A stretch of DNA of 64,000 nt from Prochlorococcus sp. AG-424-E18 (GCA_003210155.1 QCNC01000001.1:279782-343781), one strand, 5' to 3'; positions 1 through 9,508 are shown, numbered from the stretch's first letter. Notes: generated by a model from the sequence alone, not told the origin. Program-made: numbers and translations.

Positions 1-79
1 TTACAGTACTTCAGGAATTTTCAAAAAAATGTTTAAAAAAAATGCCTAAAAATCCTTTTTCAAGTATTTAATTAAATTT

Positions 80-217
80 TTAGCTAGATATTTTCTTATT
101 TTTTTTTATTTGACAACCACTATTCCATAGTTCATTGGGAAATTTTTCGCCAGTGAATCTAATAACTTTTGGTTTGAGATTTATTATCAAGTCATTCAGT
201 TTTTTATTAGATTCCAT
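80..217 (-). CDS. Small hypothetical protein (45 aa, MESNKKLNDLIINLKPKVIRFTGEKFPNELWNSGCQIKKNKKISS)
   Basis: Read by eye on the minus strand: ATG (cat 215-217) to TAA (tta 80-82). Not in the supplied ORF track. Confidence 0.35.
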   Translation of the reverse strand: MESNKKLNDLIINLKPKVIRFTGEKFPNELWNSGCQIKKNKKISS

Positions 218-370
218 TTTGCAAGATTCGATTTTTAATAAGATAAATTAATTTAAGACTTATCTTCTCAGTATTTATACTTATAAATTTAAAAAAATTC
301 TTTTTAATACAAGCATTTGCAGCAATATTTACACAGTAATAAATTATCTATTACAACTTCTTAGTTATTT

Positions 371-396
371 AAAAAAGTGGAGTCCTTCCAGACTCC
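371..396 (-). terminator. Rho-independent terminator-like hairpin at the end of the tmRNA coding piece
   Basis: Minus strand GGAGTC-tggaag-GACTCC followed by acTTTTTT. 6-bp stem plus U-run; may also be the last helix of the coding piece. Confidence 0.65.
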
Positions 397-650
397 TCGT
401 ATCATTTGGTTGATAAGGCTGATATAACCCCATCTCCTTTAGGATCAAGCAGCAACTGGTGCTGTTTGACGGGAGAAACTAACGATTTTGTTAGCATTTG
501 TGTTTTTGCTCTAACCGAGCCGGCTTCAGTCACCTTCCTTATGCCCCGTCGAAACCATTACAACCCCAATATAGTGGAGTTGAGCGGAATCGAACCGCTG
601 TCCGGAACATCGGTTGAGATCACCTAGTCCAATTGGACATTTATATTCTG
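375..650 (-). ncRNA. ssrA: tmRNA (transfer-messenger RNA), circularly permuted two-piece type; acceptor piece about 575-640, coding piece about 379-567
   Basis: On the minus strand, a T-arm/acceptor 3' strand (CGGACAGCGGTTCGATTCCGCTCAACTCCA) precedes GGGGTTGTAATGGTTTCGACGGGGCATAAGGAAGGTGACTGAAG, then tag reading frame GCTAACAAAATCGTTAGTTTCTCCCGTCAAACAGCACCAGTTGCTGCTTGA = ANKIVSFSRQTAPVAA* at 495-445. GGGGUUG can pair with CAACUCC across the permutation. Confidence 0.93.
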
Positions 651-698
651 ACAGGCAAAATGGTTATTGAATAGTTTTTTTATTAAGTTTTATCGTAT

Positions 699-1823
699 AT
701 GAATGTAGTCGCATCATCTTCGGAGGGACTAGAGAAATCTCTAGCAGAAGAAATTTCAAATTTAGGCGGCTTTAATATTAATACTTTTAAAAGATTTATT
801 AGTTTTGAATGTGATTTTGGAACTTTTTATAGAATTCATTTCTACTCCAGATTAGCTTTTCGTTTTTATAGAGAAATTGCAAGTTTTAATTGTTATGACA
901 AGCAATCTTTATATGCGGGGGTTAGAGATTCATTTGATTGGTTAAATTGGTTGCACTTTGATAAAACGTTTAATGTTCAAGTAACTGGGAGAACATCTTC
1001 TTTAAGTCATACGCATTTCACTGCTCTTGAAGTAAAAAATTCTATAACTGATTTGCAACAGGCAGTTTGGAATAAAAGATCAAATATTTCTCTAGATAAT
1101 CCTGATTTTATAATTCATCTGCATTTAAATAATAATAAAGCAATTCTTAGTCTTCAAAGCAGCGTAGAAAGCTTACACAAAAGAGGATATAGACCCGCAA
1201 TTGGAAATGCTCCATTAAAAGAAAATTTAGCTTCTGGATTGATAAATATGACTCAATGGAATGGCAAAGTTCCATTAATAGATTTTATGTGTGGCTCAGG
1301 AACTTTTTTAATTGAGGCAGTCAACCAATTCCTTGGAGTTCCCATAAATATTGATCAAGTATATCTTTTTGAGAATTGGTTGGACTTTAGGAAAGATATT
1401 TATCTTAATGAAAAAAATAAGGCAAAAAATAAAATTATAAATTATGAAAAATTACCAACAATAATAGGGTGTGAAATTAATAAAAAGGTTTTTGAGCAGG
1501 CGAATGTAAACATTTCATTAGCTGGACTCGAGAATTATATTGAGCTTATAAATAATGATTTTTTAGCACTCCAGTTAAGTTGTACACCTGGGATAATCAT
1601 ATGTAATCCTCCGTACGGTAAAAAATTAGGCGATGAAAATGAATTGGTTTGTTTATATGAACAAATGGGCATCTTCTTAAAGAATAATTTTTCAGGTTGG
1701 GAATTTTGGCTGCTAAGTGGAAATCCAAAACTAACAAAATATTTGAAAATGAAATCTTCATTGAAAATCCCTGTTAGTAATGGGGGAATAGATTGTAGAT
1801 GGATAAAGTATTTAATAATGTAA
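699..1823 (+). CDS. Class I SAM-dependent RNA methyltransferase with THUMP-like N-terminus (UPF0020/RlmL-type)
   Basis: 374 aa; DFMCGSGTFLIEA SAM motif and IICNPPYGKK catalytic NPPY motif. Confidence 0.85.
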   Translation: MNVVASSSEGLEKSLAEEISNLGGFNINTFKRFISFECDFGTFYRIHFYSRLAFRFYREIASFNCYDKQSLYAGVRDSFDWLNWLHFDKTFNVQVTGRTSSLSHTHFTALEVKNSITDLQQAVWNKRSNISLDNPDFIIHLHLNNNKAILSLQSSVESLHKRGYRPAIGNAPLKENLASGLINMTQWNGKVPLIDFMCGSGTFLIEAVNQFLGVPINIDQVYLFENWLDFRKDIYLNEKNKAKNKIINYEKLPTIIGCEINKKVFEQANVNISLAGLENYIELINNDFLALQLSCTPGIIICNPPYGKKLGDENELVCLYEQMGIFLKNNFSGWEFWLLSGNPKLTKYLKMKSSLKIPVSNGGIDCRWIKYLIM

Positions 1824-1824
1824 T

Positions 1825-2226
1825 TTATTTTTTGCCTAAAACGGCTTTTGTTGTCTTGCCTAAACCCTCTAATGTCTGAGGAAGATATGGTCCTTTGGCT
1901 AATTTTCCTCCAAGTTTTAAACTTAAGCCTGCAAGAACTAAATCGATAAATATTATGAGTAATAAATTATATTCAATATTCCAGTTATTATATCTTGTTA
2001 GAAAAAGGTAGCAAATAATATGGATGCAAATTAGTACTAATAATAATAATGTGCTGCCAATTGCCAAAAATATTCCACCACTAATTAATCTTCTTTTTTC
2101 TCTATCTACTTCTTGAAGAGCTATTCTGACATGCAAATCCATAACTGAACTTGCAATCGCTGAAATTCTGGAGGCGGTATTTGCAAAGTTTTTATTTTTT
2201 GGTTTTTCCATATTATTTTCTACCAC
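1825..2226 (-). CDS. Phage-holin-family (actinobacterial holin-like) membrane protein
   Basis: 133 aa; conserved R/E-rich segment then two hydrophobic helices (GGIFLAIGSTLLLLVLICIHIICYLFL; YNLLLIIFIDLVLAGLSLKLGGKL). Confidence 0.5.
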   Translation of the reverse strand: MVENNMEKPKNKNFANTASRISAIASSVMDLHVRIALQEVDREKRRLISGGIFLAIGSTLLLLVLICIHIICYLFLTRYNNWNIEYNLLLIIFIDLVLAGLSLKLGGKLAKGPYLPQTLEGLGKTTKAVLGKK

Positions 2227-2674
2227 TGTTTAGGATCGTTCCTATTAGTAAACCAATACCAGCCGCAATAGCAATAGATAATAATGGTTTTTTTCTTATA
2301 GGACTTTCTATTTTTGGTCTAAGTGTATCGTTAAGTTCTTCTAATAATTCTTCTAATTGACTTTCTATAGGCTCAATTTTTTCTGATATTTCCCAATTGT
2401 TTTCTCTTATTGAGTCAATTATTTCAAATAGTTGGCTTTTTATTCTAATTGCTGAGGTTCCACTATGGCTTGCTATTACTTCAACTAAATCGTCAATACT
2501 TCCTTTTGTGGCTTCAAGGGTTTGTTGTGCAATGTTAGGCCATTTTTCTTTTATTAAAGGTATTAAACTGTCAATTTTTTCGAGTAACCATTTTTCTGAG
2601 AGAACCTCTCTTTCAGGAAGATTAGAGTTATCTTCTTTATCTTCTACTTCTTTGGGAGGATGGTAAGTCTCCAT
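2213..2674 (-). CDS. DUF883/ElaB-like hypothetical protein with C-terminal TM anchor
   Basis: 153 aa; long amphipathic helical region then RKKPLLSIAIAAGIGLLIGTILNSGRK. Overlaps the next ORF by 14 nt. Confidence 0.5.
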   Translation of the reverse strand: METYHPPKEVEDKEDNSNLPEREVLSEKWLLEKIDSLIPLIKEKWPNIAQQTLEATKGSIDDLVEVIASHSGTSAIRIKSQLFEIIDSIRENNWEISEKIEPIESQLEELLEELNDTLRPKIESPIRKKPLLSIAIAAGIGLLIGTILNSGRK

Positions 2675-2862
2675 TATTCAAACTTTATTTATTTTAAGAT
2701 TAGACCCATTTTCTTAATTTGGAACCCTTATCTAAATAATTGTGGGATTTATATAGAATAAAAACATATAAAAGTTTATTTACATTTTATTTATCTACTC
2801 TGTTCTGCAAGAAGGGTTTGTTAAGCTATTACTGAATTTATTAAAAGATTTTAAATTTCATC

Positions 2863-3000
2863 ATGGATATTACATTTGCATCATTAATTTTTGCATCTCG
2901 CACAATCCCTACAGATTTTGGATTAGTAGCTGCAGCTATTGCTGGAGCTGGAAGTTTACTATTCATCGCTTTAAGATTTGTTCCTGATGCAGGTAATTAA
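2863..3000 (+). CDS. Small single-TM protein (45 aa, MDITFASLIFASRTIPTDFGLVAAAIAGAGSLLFIALRFVPDAGN)
   Basis: ATG 2863 to TAA 3000; intergenic context and hydrophobic helix. Missed by the ORF track because of size. Confidence 0.6.
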   Translation: MDITFASLIFASRTIPTDFGLVAAAIAGAGSLLFIALRFVPDAGN

Positions 3001-3083
3001 ATAAAAGGGACCATCTTTAAGAAAAAATATCTTTATCTAAACTTTGTTTTGCAAAAAGATTTAATTTATTTATCAACTAAATA

Positions 3084-3446
3084 ATGGATAAATGGGTTTT
3101 GCTGGAACATGAAGTTTATAATGCTAAGTCTAAAGATATTCATTATGATTTTCTTGTTGAAAATGGAATAGATTGTTTAACTTGGAAATTTTTAAAACTA
3201 CCTTTATTAAATCAAGCTTCTATAGAAATTTCTAAGCAGCCAAATCATAGACTTATATGGCTATCTAGGATAGAACATGAACTTTCTGATAATAGAGGTT
3301 TTGTAAAAAGAATTGATCATGGAATATTTAAAAACGTTTCTACAGACTTGAACTCTGAAAATTATCGATTCATTTTGGATGGTGAACTTCTTTCTGGTTT
3401 GTTTGAAATTTCGGCTAATTCTTGTAGATTGAGCAAAAATTATTAA
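3084..3446 (+). CDS. Stand-alone LigD 3'-phosphoesterase-domain-like protein
   Basis: 120 aa; LEHEVYNAKSKDIHYDFLVENGIDCLTWKF, HRLIWLSRIEHEL, GFVKRIDHGIF and YRFILDGELLSGLFEI align in order with LigD PE blocks (xKHxAxxLHYDFRLExDGVLxSWxVPK, KRLAVxVEDHPL, GTVxxWDxGxW, LxGERLxGxWxLV). Confidence 0.6.
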   Translation: MDKWVLLEHEVYNAKSKDIHYDFLVENGIDCLTWKFLKLPLLNQASIEISKQPNHRLIWLSRIEHELSDNRGFVKRIDHGIFKNVSTDLNSENYRFILDGELLSGLFEISANSCRLSKNY

Positions 3447-3522
3447 TATTCATTTATAAATAAACGTAATATTTCTATTGAGAATTTTTGCAAATTAGTT
3501 ATTCTTATTTAGCTATTGAGAC

Positions 3523-6500
3523 TTGAGATTGGTACATATCAATCAGGTCGAGTTTGAAAATTTTAAATCTTTTGGGGGAAATGTAAAAATTCCTCTTGAA
3601 GAAGGCTTCACAGTGGTTACGGGCCCTAACGGTTCTGGGAAAAGTAACATTTTAGATGGAATTTTATTCTGTTTAGGTCTAGCTAATAGTAGAGGGATGA
3701 GGGCTGAAAGATTACCAGATCTAATAAATAACTCCAAAGTTAAAGAGGGTAAGTCATCAGAAACATCTGTATCAGTAAAATTTAATATTCAAGATTGGTC
3801 TCCCAGAGAGGACCTTCCGCCTTTGGAACTAGAAGAAGAAGAAATTGCCCTTAATAAAGGTCAAAAAGAATGGGTAGTTTCTAGAAAATTAAGGCTTATG
3901 CCAGGTGGTTCTTATGCTTCTACTTATACTGCTGATGGCAAACAATGTACTTTGCAACAAATACAGAGAATATTAAGAGATATTAGTGTTGATCCTGAGG
4001 GCAGTAATGTTGTTATGCAGGGTGATGTAACAAGAATAGTATCAATGAATAATAAGGAGAGGAGAAATCTTATTGATGAATTAGCAGGAGTCGCACTTTT
4101 TGATACAAGAATAGAACAAACTAATGCAAAATTAAATGATGTTTTTGAAAGACAAGAAAGATGTGAAATTTTAGAAAATGAATTGCAATCTAGTAAAAAT
4201 AAGCTTGAAAAAGAATGTGAAAAAGCAAAGCGATATAAAGAGTTAAAGGCAAAACTATTACAAATAATGGAACTTGAGAAAGTTCTTATTTTTGAAAAAC
4301 AAGTTAAGCATGTTGAATCTATAGAAAAAAAAGAAAGTGAAATTGAAAAAAATAAAATCTTGTTTATTAAAGAAAAAGAATCTATTAGTAATGAAATATC
4401 AGTTTTAGAAGATGCTTTGAAAATGCTTGTTGATGAGCTTAAGGAGAAAGGAGAGGATAAATTGATAAAAGTTAATTCTGATATTGGAAGTATTAATTCT
4501 AGCTTGAGAGAACTTGATAGGATATCAAGTCTGAATAAAGAAGAAGGTATTAAATTACAAAAACAGAGAGATGAAATTGCAATTTCTAAGAGGAATATCG
4601 AGTCAGAAAAGATGAGACAAGAAAATTTCGATGATAATTTTTTAAATCAATTGAACTTGCAAATTGACGATCTCACTTTAAAACACAAACTATCAAGAAA
4701 AAAACTTTCTGATGCTGCTGGAGAATCTGGAGAATTCTCAAAACAAAGTATCAAATTAAACACTGAGCTTGAAAGTATAAAAAATCAAATTAATCCTTTG
4801 GAAATAAAAAAAAGGAAAATTGAAGAAGAAACTATTCAAAATAATATTCAAAAAGATGAGATATTGTCACAGATTGAATCCTTAGACTTAGAAAAGCAGA
4901 AACTTTTTCAGGGAAATCAAAGAAAAAAAGAGACATCCGATACAAAGAATAAAAACTTGGCAAGTAATAGCGTAGAAATTAATTCTTTAAAAAATGAAAT
5001 CGATTTATTAATTAAAACTAAATCAAGGCTAAATAATGAGCAATTAAGGCTTGAAAAGGATTTGTCTAGATTTGAAAGCAGGAAGGAAGCTTTAAATGAA
5101 TCTAGAGGTTCATATGCTCTCAGAATTCTCTTAGAGGCAGGGTTAGAGGGTATACATGGTTATGTAGCTCAACTTGGAGAGGTCAGCGAGAAAAATAGAT
5201 ATGCATTAGAAATTGCTGCTGGAAATAGGTTAGGACAAATTGTTGTTGATAATGATCATATTGCTGCAAAAGCAATTGAAATTCTTAAAAAGAAGAAAGC
5301 GGGAAGATTAACTTTTTTACCTTTAAATAGAATTAAAAGTCAAAAAAAGAATTATGCGATTTCAAGATTTGAAAATAACAGGGAGAATGGATTTATTGAT
5401 AAAGCTATTAATCTAATTACTTTTGATGAAGTTTATTCGGATGTTTTTCGATATGTTTTTGGAGATACTTTGGTTTTTTCAGACTTATCCTCAGCAAGGT
5501 TATCTACACAAAAAAATAGGTTGGTTACCTTAAGTGGTGAATTATTAGAAGCAAGTGGTGCTATTACAGGAGGTAGTAAGTTAAATAAAGATTTGGCTTA
5601 TAAGTTTGGAATTAATAATGATATTGATGATTCCAGTCCTATAAAAGAAAGATTATTAGTTATTGAAGAAGCTTTAAAAGAGTCAAATAATGATTTGATA
5701 CTAAAAAATAATAGACTCAGTATATTAAATTCTAACCACAGTCAAATAATTGAGGATTGCGCCTCACTTAATAAAGAAATTGAAGTAAATCAAGATTCTC
5801 TTAAAGCTGTCTCGCAAAGAATTGAGGATTGTAAATCGAGATTAAATATACTTGATACTGCTAATAATTTATTAGTTAACGAGTTAGATCATTTAAAAAA
5901 TCAATTGAAGCCTTATCACGATAAGTTTGATCAACTACAAACCATTCAAAAGGCAAATTATGAAAAAAATCAAAAATCATCATTAATAGCTTTTAATGAC
6001 GATCTTAATAATCTTGATAAAAAACTTGAATTACTTATTAAAGAGAGAAATACATTACTAGATAAAAAGAATCAATTTGCTTTAGATAAAGAGCGTATCA
6101 ATAATTCATTAAAAATTACTTTACTACAAGAAAACAACTTGCAGGAATCTATTAAACAACTCGCAACTGCTCATAGTGAATGGATAGAAAAAAGGGATCA
6201 ATTTAAAAAAGAGCTTTCAGATCTCGATAATCAAAAAAATTCTCTAGAGAAGAATTTAGGTTTATTGAGAAGGAAAAGAGATGAATTAAACTCTTCAATT
6301 TCAAATAAAAGGCAAGAATATAATAACTATCTGTTAAAGCTTGAATATCTTGAAAGGGATATGCATTCCCTTAAAGAAGAGATGAGGAGCGAGAAAATAA
6401 AATTAGAAAATTATAAAAAAGATCTACCTAATCCTTCCCCTGAGTTTGGAGAATATGAAGGGAAGAGTCTTGAATCTTTGCAATCAGAAATTTCGATTAT

Positions 6501-7113
6501 AAATGCAAAACTAGAAAGCTTAGAACCTGTCAATATGTTAGCTCTTGATGAACTAGAAGAATTAATTGAGAGATTAAATGGTTTGCAAGAAAAATTAGAA
6601 ATTCTATCTAATGAAAGATCTGAATTATTGCTGAGAATAGAAACTGTATCTACGATGCGTCAAGAAGCTTTTATGCAAGCATTTACAGAAGTTGATAGAC
6701 ATTTTAGAGAAATTTTTGCAAATTTATCTGATGGAGATGGATTTCTTCAACTTGAAAATCCTAATTCTCCTTTAGAAGGAGGATTAACTTTAGTGGCTCA
6801 TCCCAAGGGAAAAAATGTCAGAAGATTAGCGTCTATGTCAGGTGGTGAAAAATCGTTAACTGCTTTAAGTTTTTTATTTGCTTTGCAAAAGTATAAGCCT
6901 TCACCTTTTTATGCATTAGATGAGGTTGATAGTTTTTTAGATGGTATTAATGTTGAAAGGTTGTCAAAACTAATATCAAATCAGTCATCAAATGCTCAAT
7001 TTATAGTCGTAAGTCATAGAAGGCCTATGATTAGTGCATCTGAACGAACAATTGGGGTTGCGCAAGCAAGAGGTGCTAATACTCAAGTTCTTGGGTTACC
7101 AAATGCTGCATAA
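3523..7113 (+). CDS. smc: Chromosome segregation protein SMC
   Basis: 1196 aa; Walker A GPNGSGKSN, coiled coils, hinge, C-terminal LASMSGGEKSLTALSFLFALQKYKPSPFYALDEVDSFLD. Confidence 0.97.
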   Translation: MRLVHINQVEFENFKSFGGNVKIPLEEGFTVVTGPNGSGKSNILDGILFCLGLANSRGMRAERLPDLINNSKVKEGKSSETSVSVKFNIQDWSPREDLPPLELEEEEIALNKGQKEWVVSRKLRLMPGGSYASTYTADGKQCTLQQIQRILRDISVDPEGSNVVMQGDVTRIVSMNNKERRNLIDELAGVALFDTRIEQTNAKLNDVFERQERCEILENELQSSKNKLEKECEKAKRYKELKAKLLQIMELEKVLIFEKQVKHVESIEKKESEIEKNKILFIKEKESISNEISVLEDALKMLVDELKEKGEDKLIKVNSDIGSINSSLRELDRISSLNKEEGIKLQKQRDEIAISKRNIESEKMRQENFDDNFLNQLNLQIDDLTLKHKLSRKKLSDAAGESGEFSKQSIKLNTELESIKNQINPLEIKKRKIEEETIQNNIQKDEILSQIESLDLEKQKLFQGNQRKKETSDTKNKNLASNSVEINSLKNEIDLLIKTKSRLNNEQLRLEKDLSRFESRKEALNESRGSYALRILLEAGLEGIHGYVAQLGEVSEKNRYALEIAAGNRLGQIVVDNDHIAAKAIEILKKKKAGRLTFLPLNRIKSQKKNYAISRFENNRENGFIDKAINLITFDEVYSDVFRYVFGDTLVFSDLSSARLSTQKNRLVTLSGELLEASGAITGGSKLNKDLAYKFGINNDIDDSSPIKERLLVIEEALKESNNDLILKNNRLSILNSNHSQIIEDCASLNKEIEVNQDSLKAVSQRIEDCKSRLNILDTANNLLVNELDHLKNQLKPYHDKFDQLQTIQKANYEKNQKSSLIAFNDDLNNLDKKLELLIKERNTLLDKKNQFALDKERINNSLKITLLQENNLQESIKQLATAHSEWIEKRDQFKKELSDLDNQKNSLEKNLGLLRRKRDELNSSISNKRQEYNNYLLKLEYLERDMHSLKEEMRSEKIKLENYKKDLPNPSPEFGEYEGKSLESLQSEISIINAKLESLEPVNMLALDELEELIERLNGLQEKLEILSNERSELLLRIETVSTMRQEAFMQAFTEVDRHFREIFANLSDGDGFLQLENPNSPLEGGLTLVAHPKGKNVRRLASMSGGEKSLTALSFLFALQKYKPSPFYALDEVDSFLDGINVERLSKLISNQSSNAQFIVVSHRRPMISASERTIGVAQARGANTQVLGLPNAA

Positions 7114-7158
7114 ACACACTTTTTTAAATTTATACGTCAGAATGATAAAAAGAAATTT

Positions 7159-8214
7159 ATGAGCTTGTCTAACACATCTGCTAATAAGAATCTGCCTAAC
7201 TCGGTTCCTAGCGAACGTTTATGGTTAAGGTCAGAATTAATGGGAACACAAGTGATAACTACTGATACTGGGAGGCGGTTAGGCGTAGTTGGCGAAGTTG
7301 TTGTTGATATTGATAGAAGAGAGGTGGTCGCTTTGGGACTAAGAGATAATCCACTTACAAGATTTTTACCAGGTTTGCCAAAATGGATGCCTTTAGAAAG
7401 TATAAAGCAAGTAGGAGATGTCATATTAGTTGACTCTCTTGATTCTTTGAGTGAGAGTTTTTCACCAGAAAGATATGGGAAGGTAATTAATTGTCAAGTA
7501 ATCACAGAATCTGGACAACTTTTAGGAAGAGTTCTTGGCTTTTCTTTTGATATTGAGACTGGCGATTTGATATCTCTTGTTATGGGTGCTGTTGGTGTTC
7601 CGCTTTTAGGTGAGGGAGTTTTAAGTACTTGGGAAATACCTGTTGAGGAAATTGTAAGTAGTGGTACCGATAGGATTATTGTTTATGAAGGTGCAGAAGA
7701 GAAATTGAAGCAACTAAGTAGTGGACTACTTGAGAAACTTGGAGTCGGGGGTTCTTCATGGGATGAAAGGGAAGCAAATGGATACTCAGCAAATCTTGTA
7801 CCTGTTGAGAATCAGTTACTTTCAGGTTCTGAAGCAGAACAGCAAAACAATTTGGTCGACGAATATGAAGAAGTTTTTGAACAAGATGATTATGAAGATG
7901 GTTATGAAGATGGTTATGAAGATGAACTTGAATATGTTGAAATTAAGGGGTCTGAAGAGGAAATAAATAACAGAAAAAAGCTATATATGGATAATGATGA
8001 TTCTGATCAGAATGAGAATCAAAATAGTATTAATAGAATAGATGAAAAAAACAATATTGATTTTAAGCAAAAGAAACAATCAACTACTAATTTAGCTTCG
8101 AAAAGACCAATTCAAAATGCAACTGAGACTTTAGATATTGAACCACTAGATGAACAAAATTTAGTGCAAGATAATAAAAAATCAGAAAAGTTTGAAATTG
8201 ATGATCCCTGGTAA
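7159..8214 (+). CDS. PRC-barrel domain protein with acidic, low-complexity C-terminal tail
   Basis: 351 aa; two PRC-barrel-like repeats (MGTQVITTDTGRRLGVVGEVVVDIDRREVVAL; YGKVINCQVITESGQLLGRVLGFSFDIETGDLISLVMG). Confidence 0.8.
   Translation: MSLSNTSANKNLPNSVPSERLWLRSELMGTQVITTDTGRRLGVVGEVVVDIDRREVVALGLRDNPLTRFLPGLPKWMPLESIKQVGDVILVDSLDSLSESFSPERYGKVINCQVITESGQLLGRVLGFSFDIETGDLISLVMGAVGVPLLGEGVLSTWEIPVEEIVSSGTDRIIVYEGAEEKLKQLSSGLLEKLGVGGSSWDEREANGYSANLVPVENQLLSGSEAEQQNNLVDEYEEVFEQDDYEDGYEDGYEDELEYVEIKGSEEEINNRKKLYMDNDDSDQNENQNSINRIDEKNNIDFKQKKQSTTNLASKRPIQNATETLDIEPLDEQNLVQDNKKSEKFEIDDPW
7888..7926 (+). repeat. In-frame 12-nt tandem repeat (tatgaagatggt, about 3 copies) encoding (YEDG)n
   Basis: gattatgaagatggttatgaagatggttatgaagatg read directly. 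Confidence 0.85.
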
Positions 8215-8217
8215 TTG

Positions 8218-9483
8218 TTAAAGTTTTTTTATTGAATTAACAATTATAGAAGCAAGTTTTTTTGCAGCACCCTTATCGCCTCTTTCTTTATGTAAATTAT
8301 CCCTAATACTTTTTAATTGACCTCTATTTTGAATAAGTAATAATACTTCTCTTGCAATTTTTATTGGCGAAATATTACCTATCCTTTCAGGGACAATCAT
8401 TCTTTTAGCTTTAATATTTGGCCAAGCAAAAAATTTCTTTTTTTTAAAATAGAATTTTTTAACTATAAAGGTTAAGAATTTATTGATGAATGAAATTTTT
8501 CCAATTACTCCAAAAATACCATCCCAGGCATTCATCATATTTAAATGTTGAGTTGGCAGAACAACTAACATTGGGAGACTAATTGCTGCTAATTCTGCAG
8601 TATTTGCTCCAACAGTTGTAATTGCAAGATCACATTCTTTTAATATTTCATAGCAAGGATGTTTTTTGATTAGATAAATCTTTGTATCTTTTGATGTTTC
8701 AATTACATAATCAAAACGAGAATCTTTGAAGTTTTTAATTGTTTTGATTTTTGATGAGTAATATTTAGCAATTGGATTTTTGTTGCTTTGAAAAAATAAA
8801 TATTCACTTTTATCAGTAGTTGGGGCCATAGGAATTATAAAATTTATATTTTGATTTTCTTCAGCGATATGATCTGCAACTTCTAAGAAGAAAGGAATTC
8901 CAACAGAAAGCTTTGCTTTCTTAGAACCAGGCAACAATGCAATGCAGTGTTTTTCTTTATTTCTTAATGATATTTCACTATTAAGTTTGATATCTGCCAT
9001 CAAATCGCCAATTACGGTACATTTATATTTATATCTTTTAGGTATTAACTCTTTTACTTTTACATTCATAGCAGCAATTTCGTTGGTCCATTTAGGCCAT
9101 CGCGAAACCCATTCAGCATATGTGATATTTAAATAACCTAGTCTTTTAGCTAATAAAATACTCCAAAATTGATCCCCACCAAGGAAAATAACCACCCCTT
9201 TTTTTGGCCAACTAGCAAAAGAATGTGGCTTTATTAATAATTTCCAAAAACTTTTGGATTTTGTAATTAATTCGAATTTATTCCATGAATTTGCAACTAA
9301 AAATTCTTTACCAGTGGCATTTGGGCAAGGAACAAGGACTAATCTAAGAGTTAAATCATGTTTATCTTCATCACGTAGTGATTTATTTATTTTGCTAAGC
9401 TCATCCACTACAGGACTTACCCATGTAGTTAATTCACCAGGACCATTGGAAATTATAACTACTGCAATTGATTTTTTTTTCAT
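8218..9483 (-). CDS. Lipid-A-disaccharide synthase-like glycosyltransferase family protein (likely start at 9483 or 9504)
   Basis: ISNGPGELTTWVSPVVDEL N-terminal motif, IALLPGSKKAKL and TTVGANTAELAAISLPMLVV. The ORF track start at 9606 reads through the tRNA gene and is rejected. Confidence 0.65.
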   Translation of the reverse strand: MKKKSIAVVIISNGPGELTTWVSPVVDELSKINKSLRDEDKHDLTLRLVLVPCPNATGKEFLVANSWNKFELITKSKSFWKLLIKPHSFASWPKKGVVIFLGGDQFWSILLAKRLGYLNITYAEWVSRWPKWTNEIAAMNVKVKELIPKRYKYKCTVIGDLMADIKLNSEISLRNKEKHCIALLPGSKKAKLSVGIPFFLEVADHIAEENQNINFIIPMAPTTDKSEYLFFQSNKNPIAKYYSSKIKTIKNFKDSRFDYVIETSKDTKIYLIKKHPCYEILKECDLAITTVGANTAELAAISLPMLVVLPTQHLNMMNAWDGIFGVIGKISFINKFLTFIVKKFYFKKKKFFAWPNIKAKRMIVPERIGNISPIKIAREVLLLIQNRGQLKSIRDNLHKERGDKGAAKKLASIIVNSIKKL

Positions 9484-9508
9484 TGCAGTTAAACCAGAAT
9501 ACATGAAA

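Noticed and set aside
406-627. 73-aa plus-strand ORF MVDKADITPSPLGSSSNW...
   Set aside because: It is antisense to the tmRNA, whose acceptor arm, tag and terminator explain the sequence.
7721-7966. 81-aa ORF with MVMKMVMKM repeats
   Set aside because: Out-of-frame reading of the PRC-barrel gene's 12-nt repeat.
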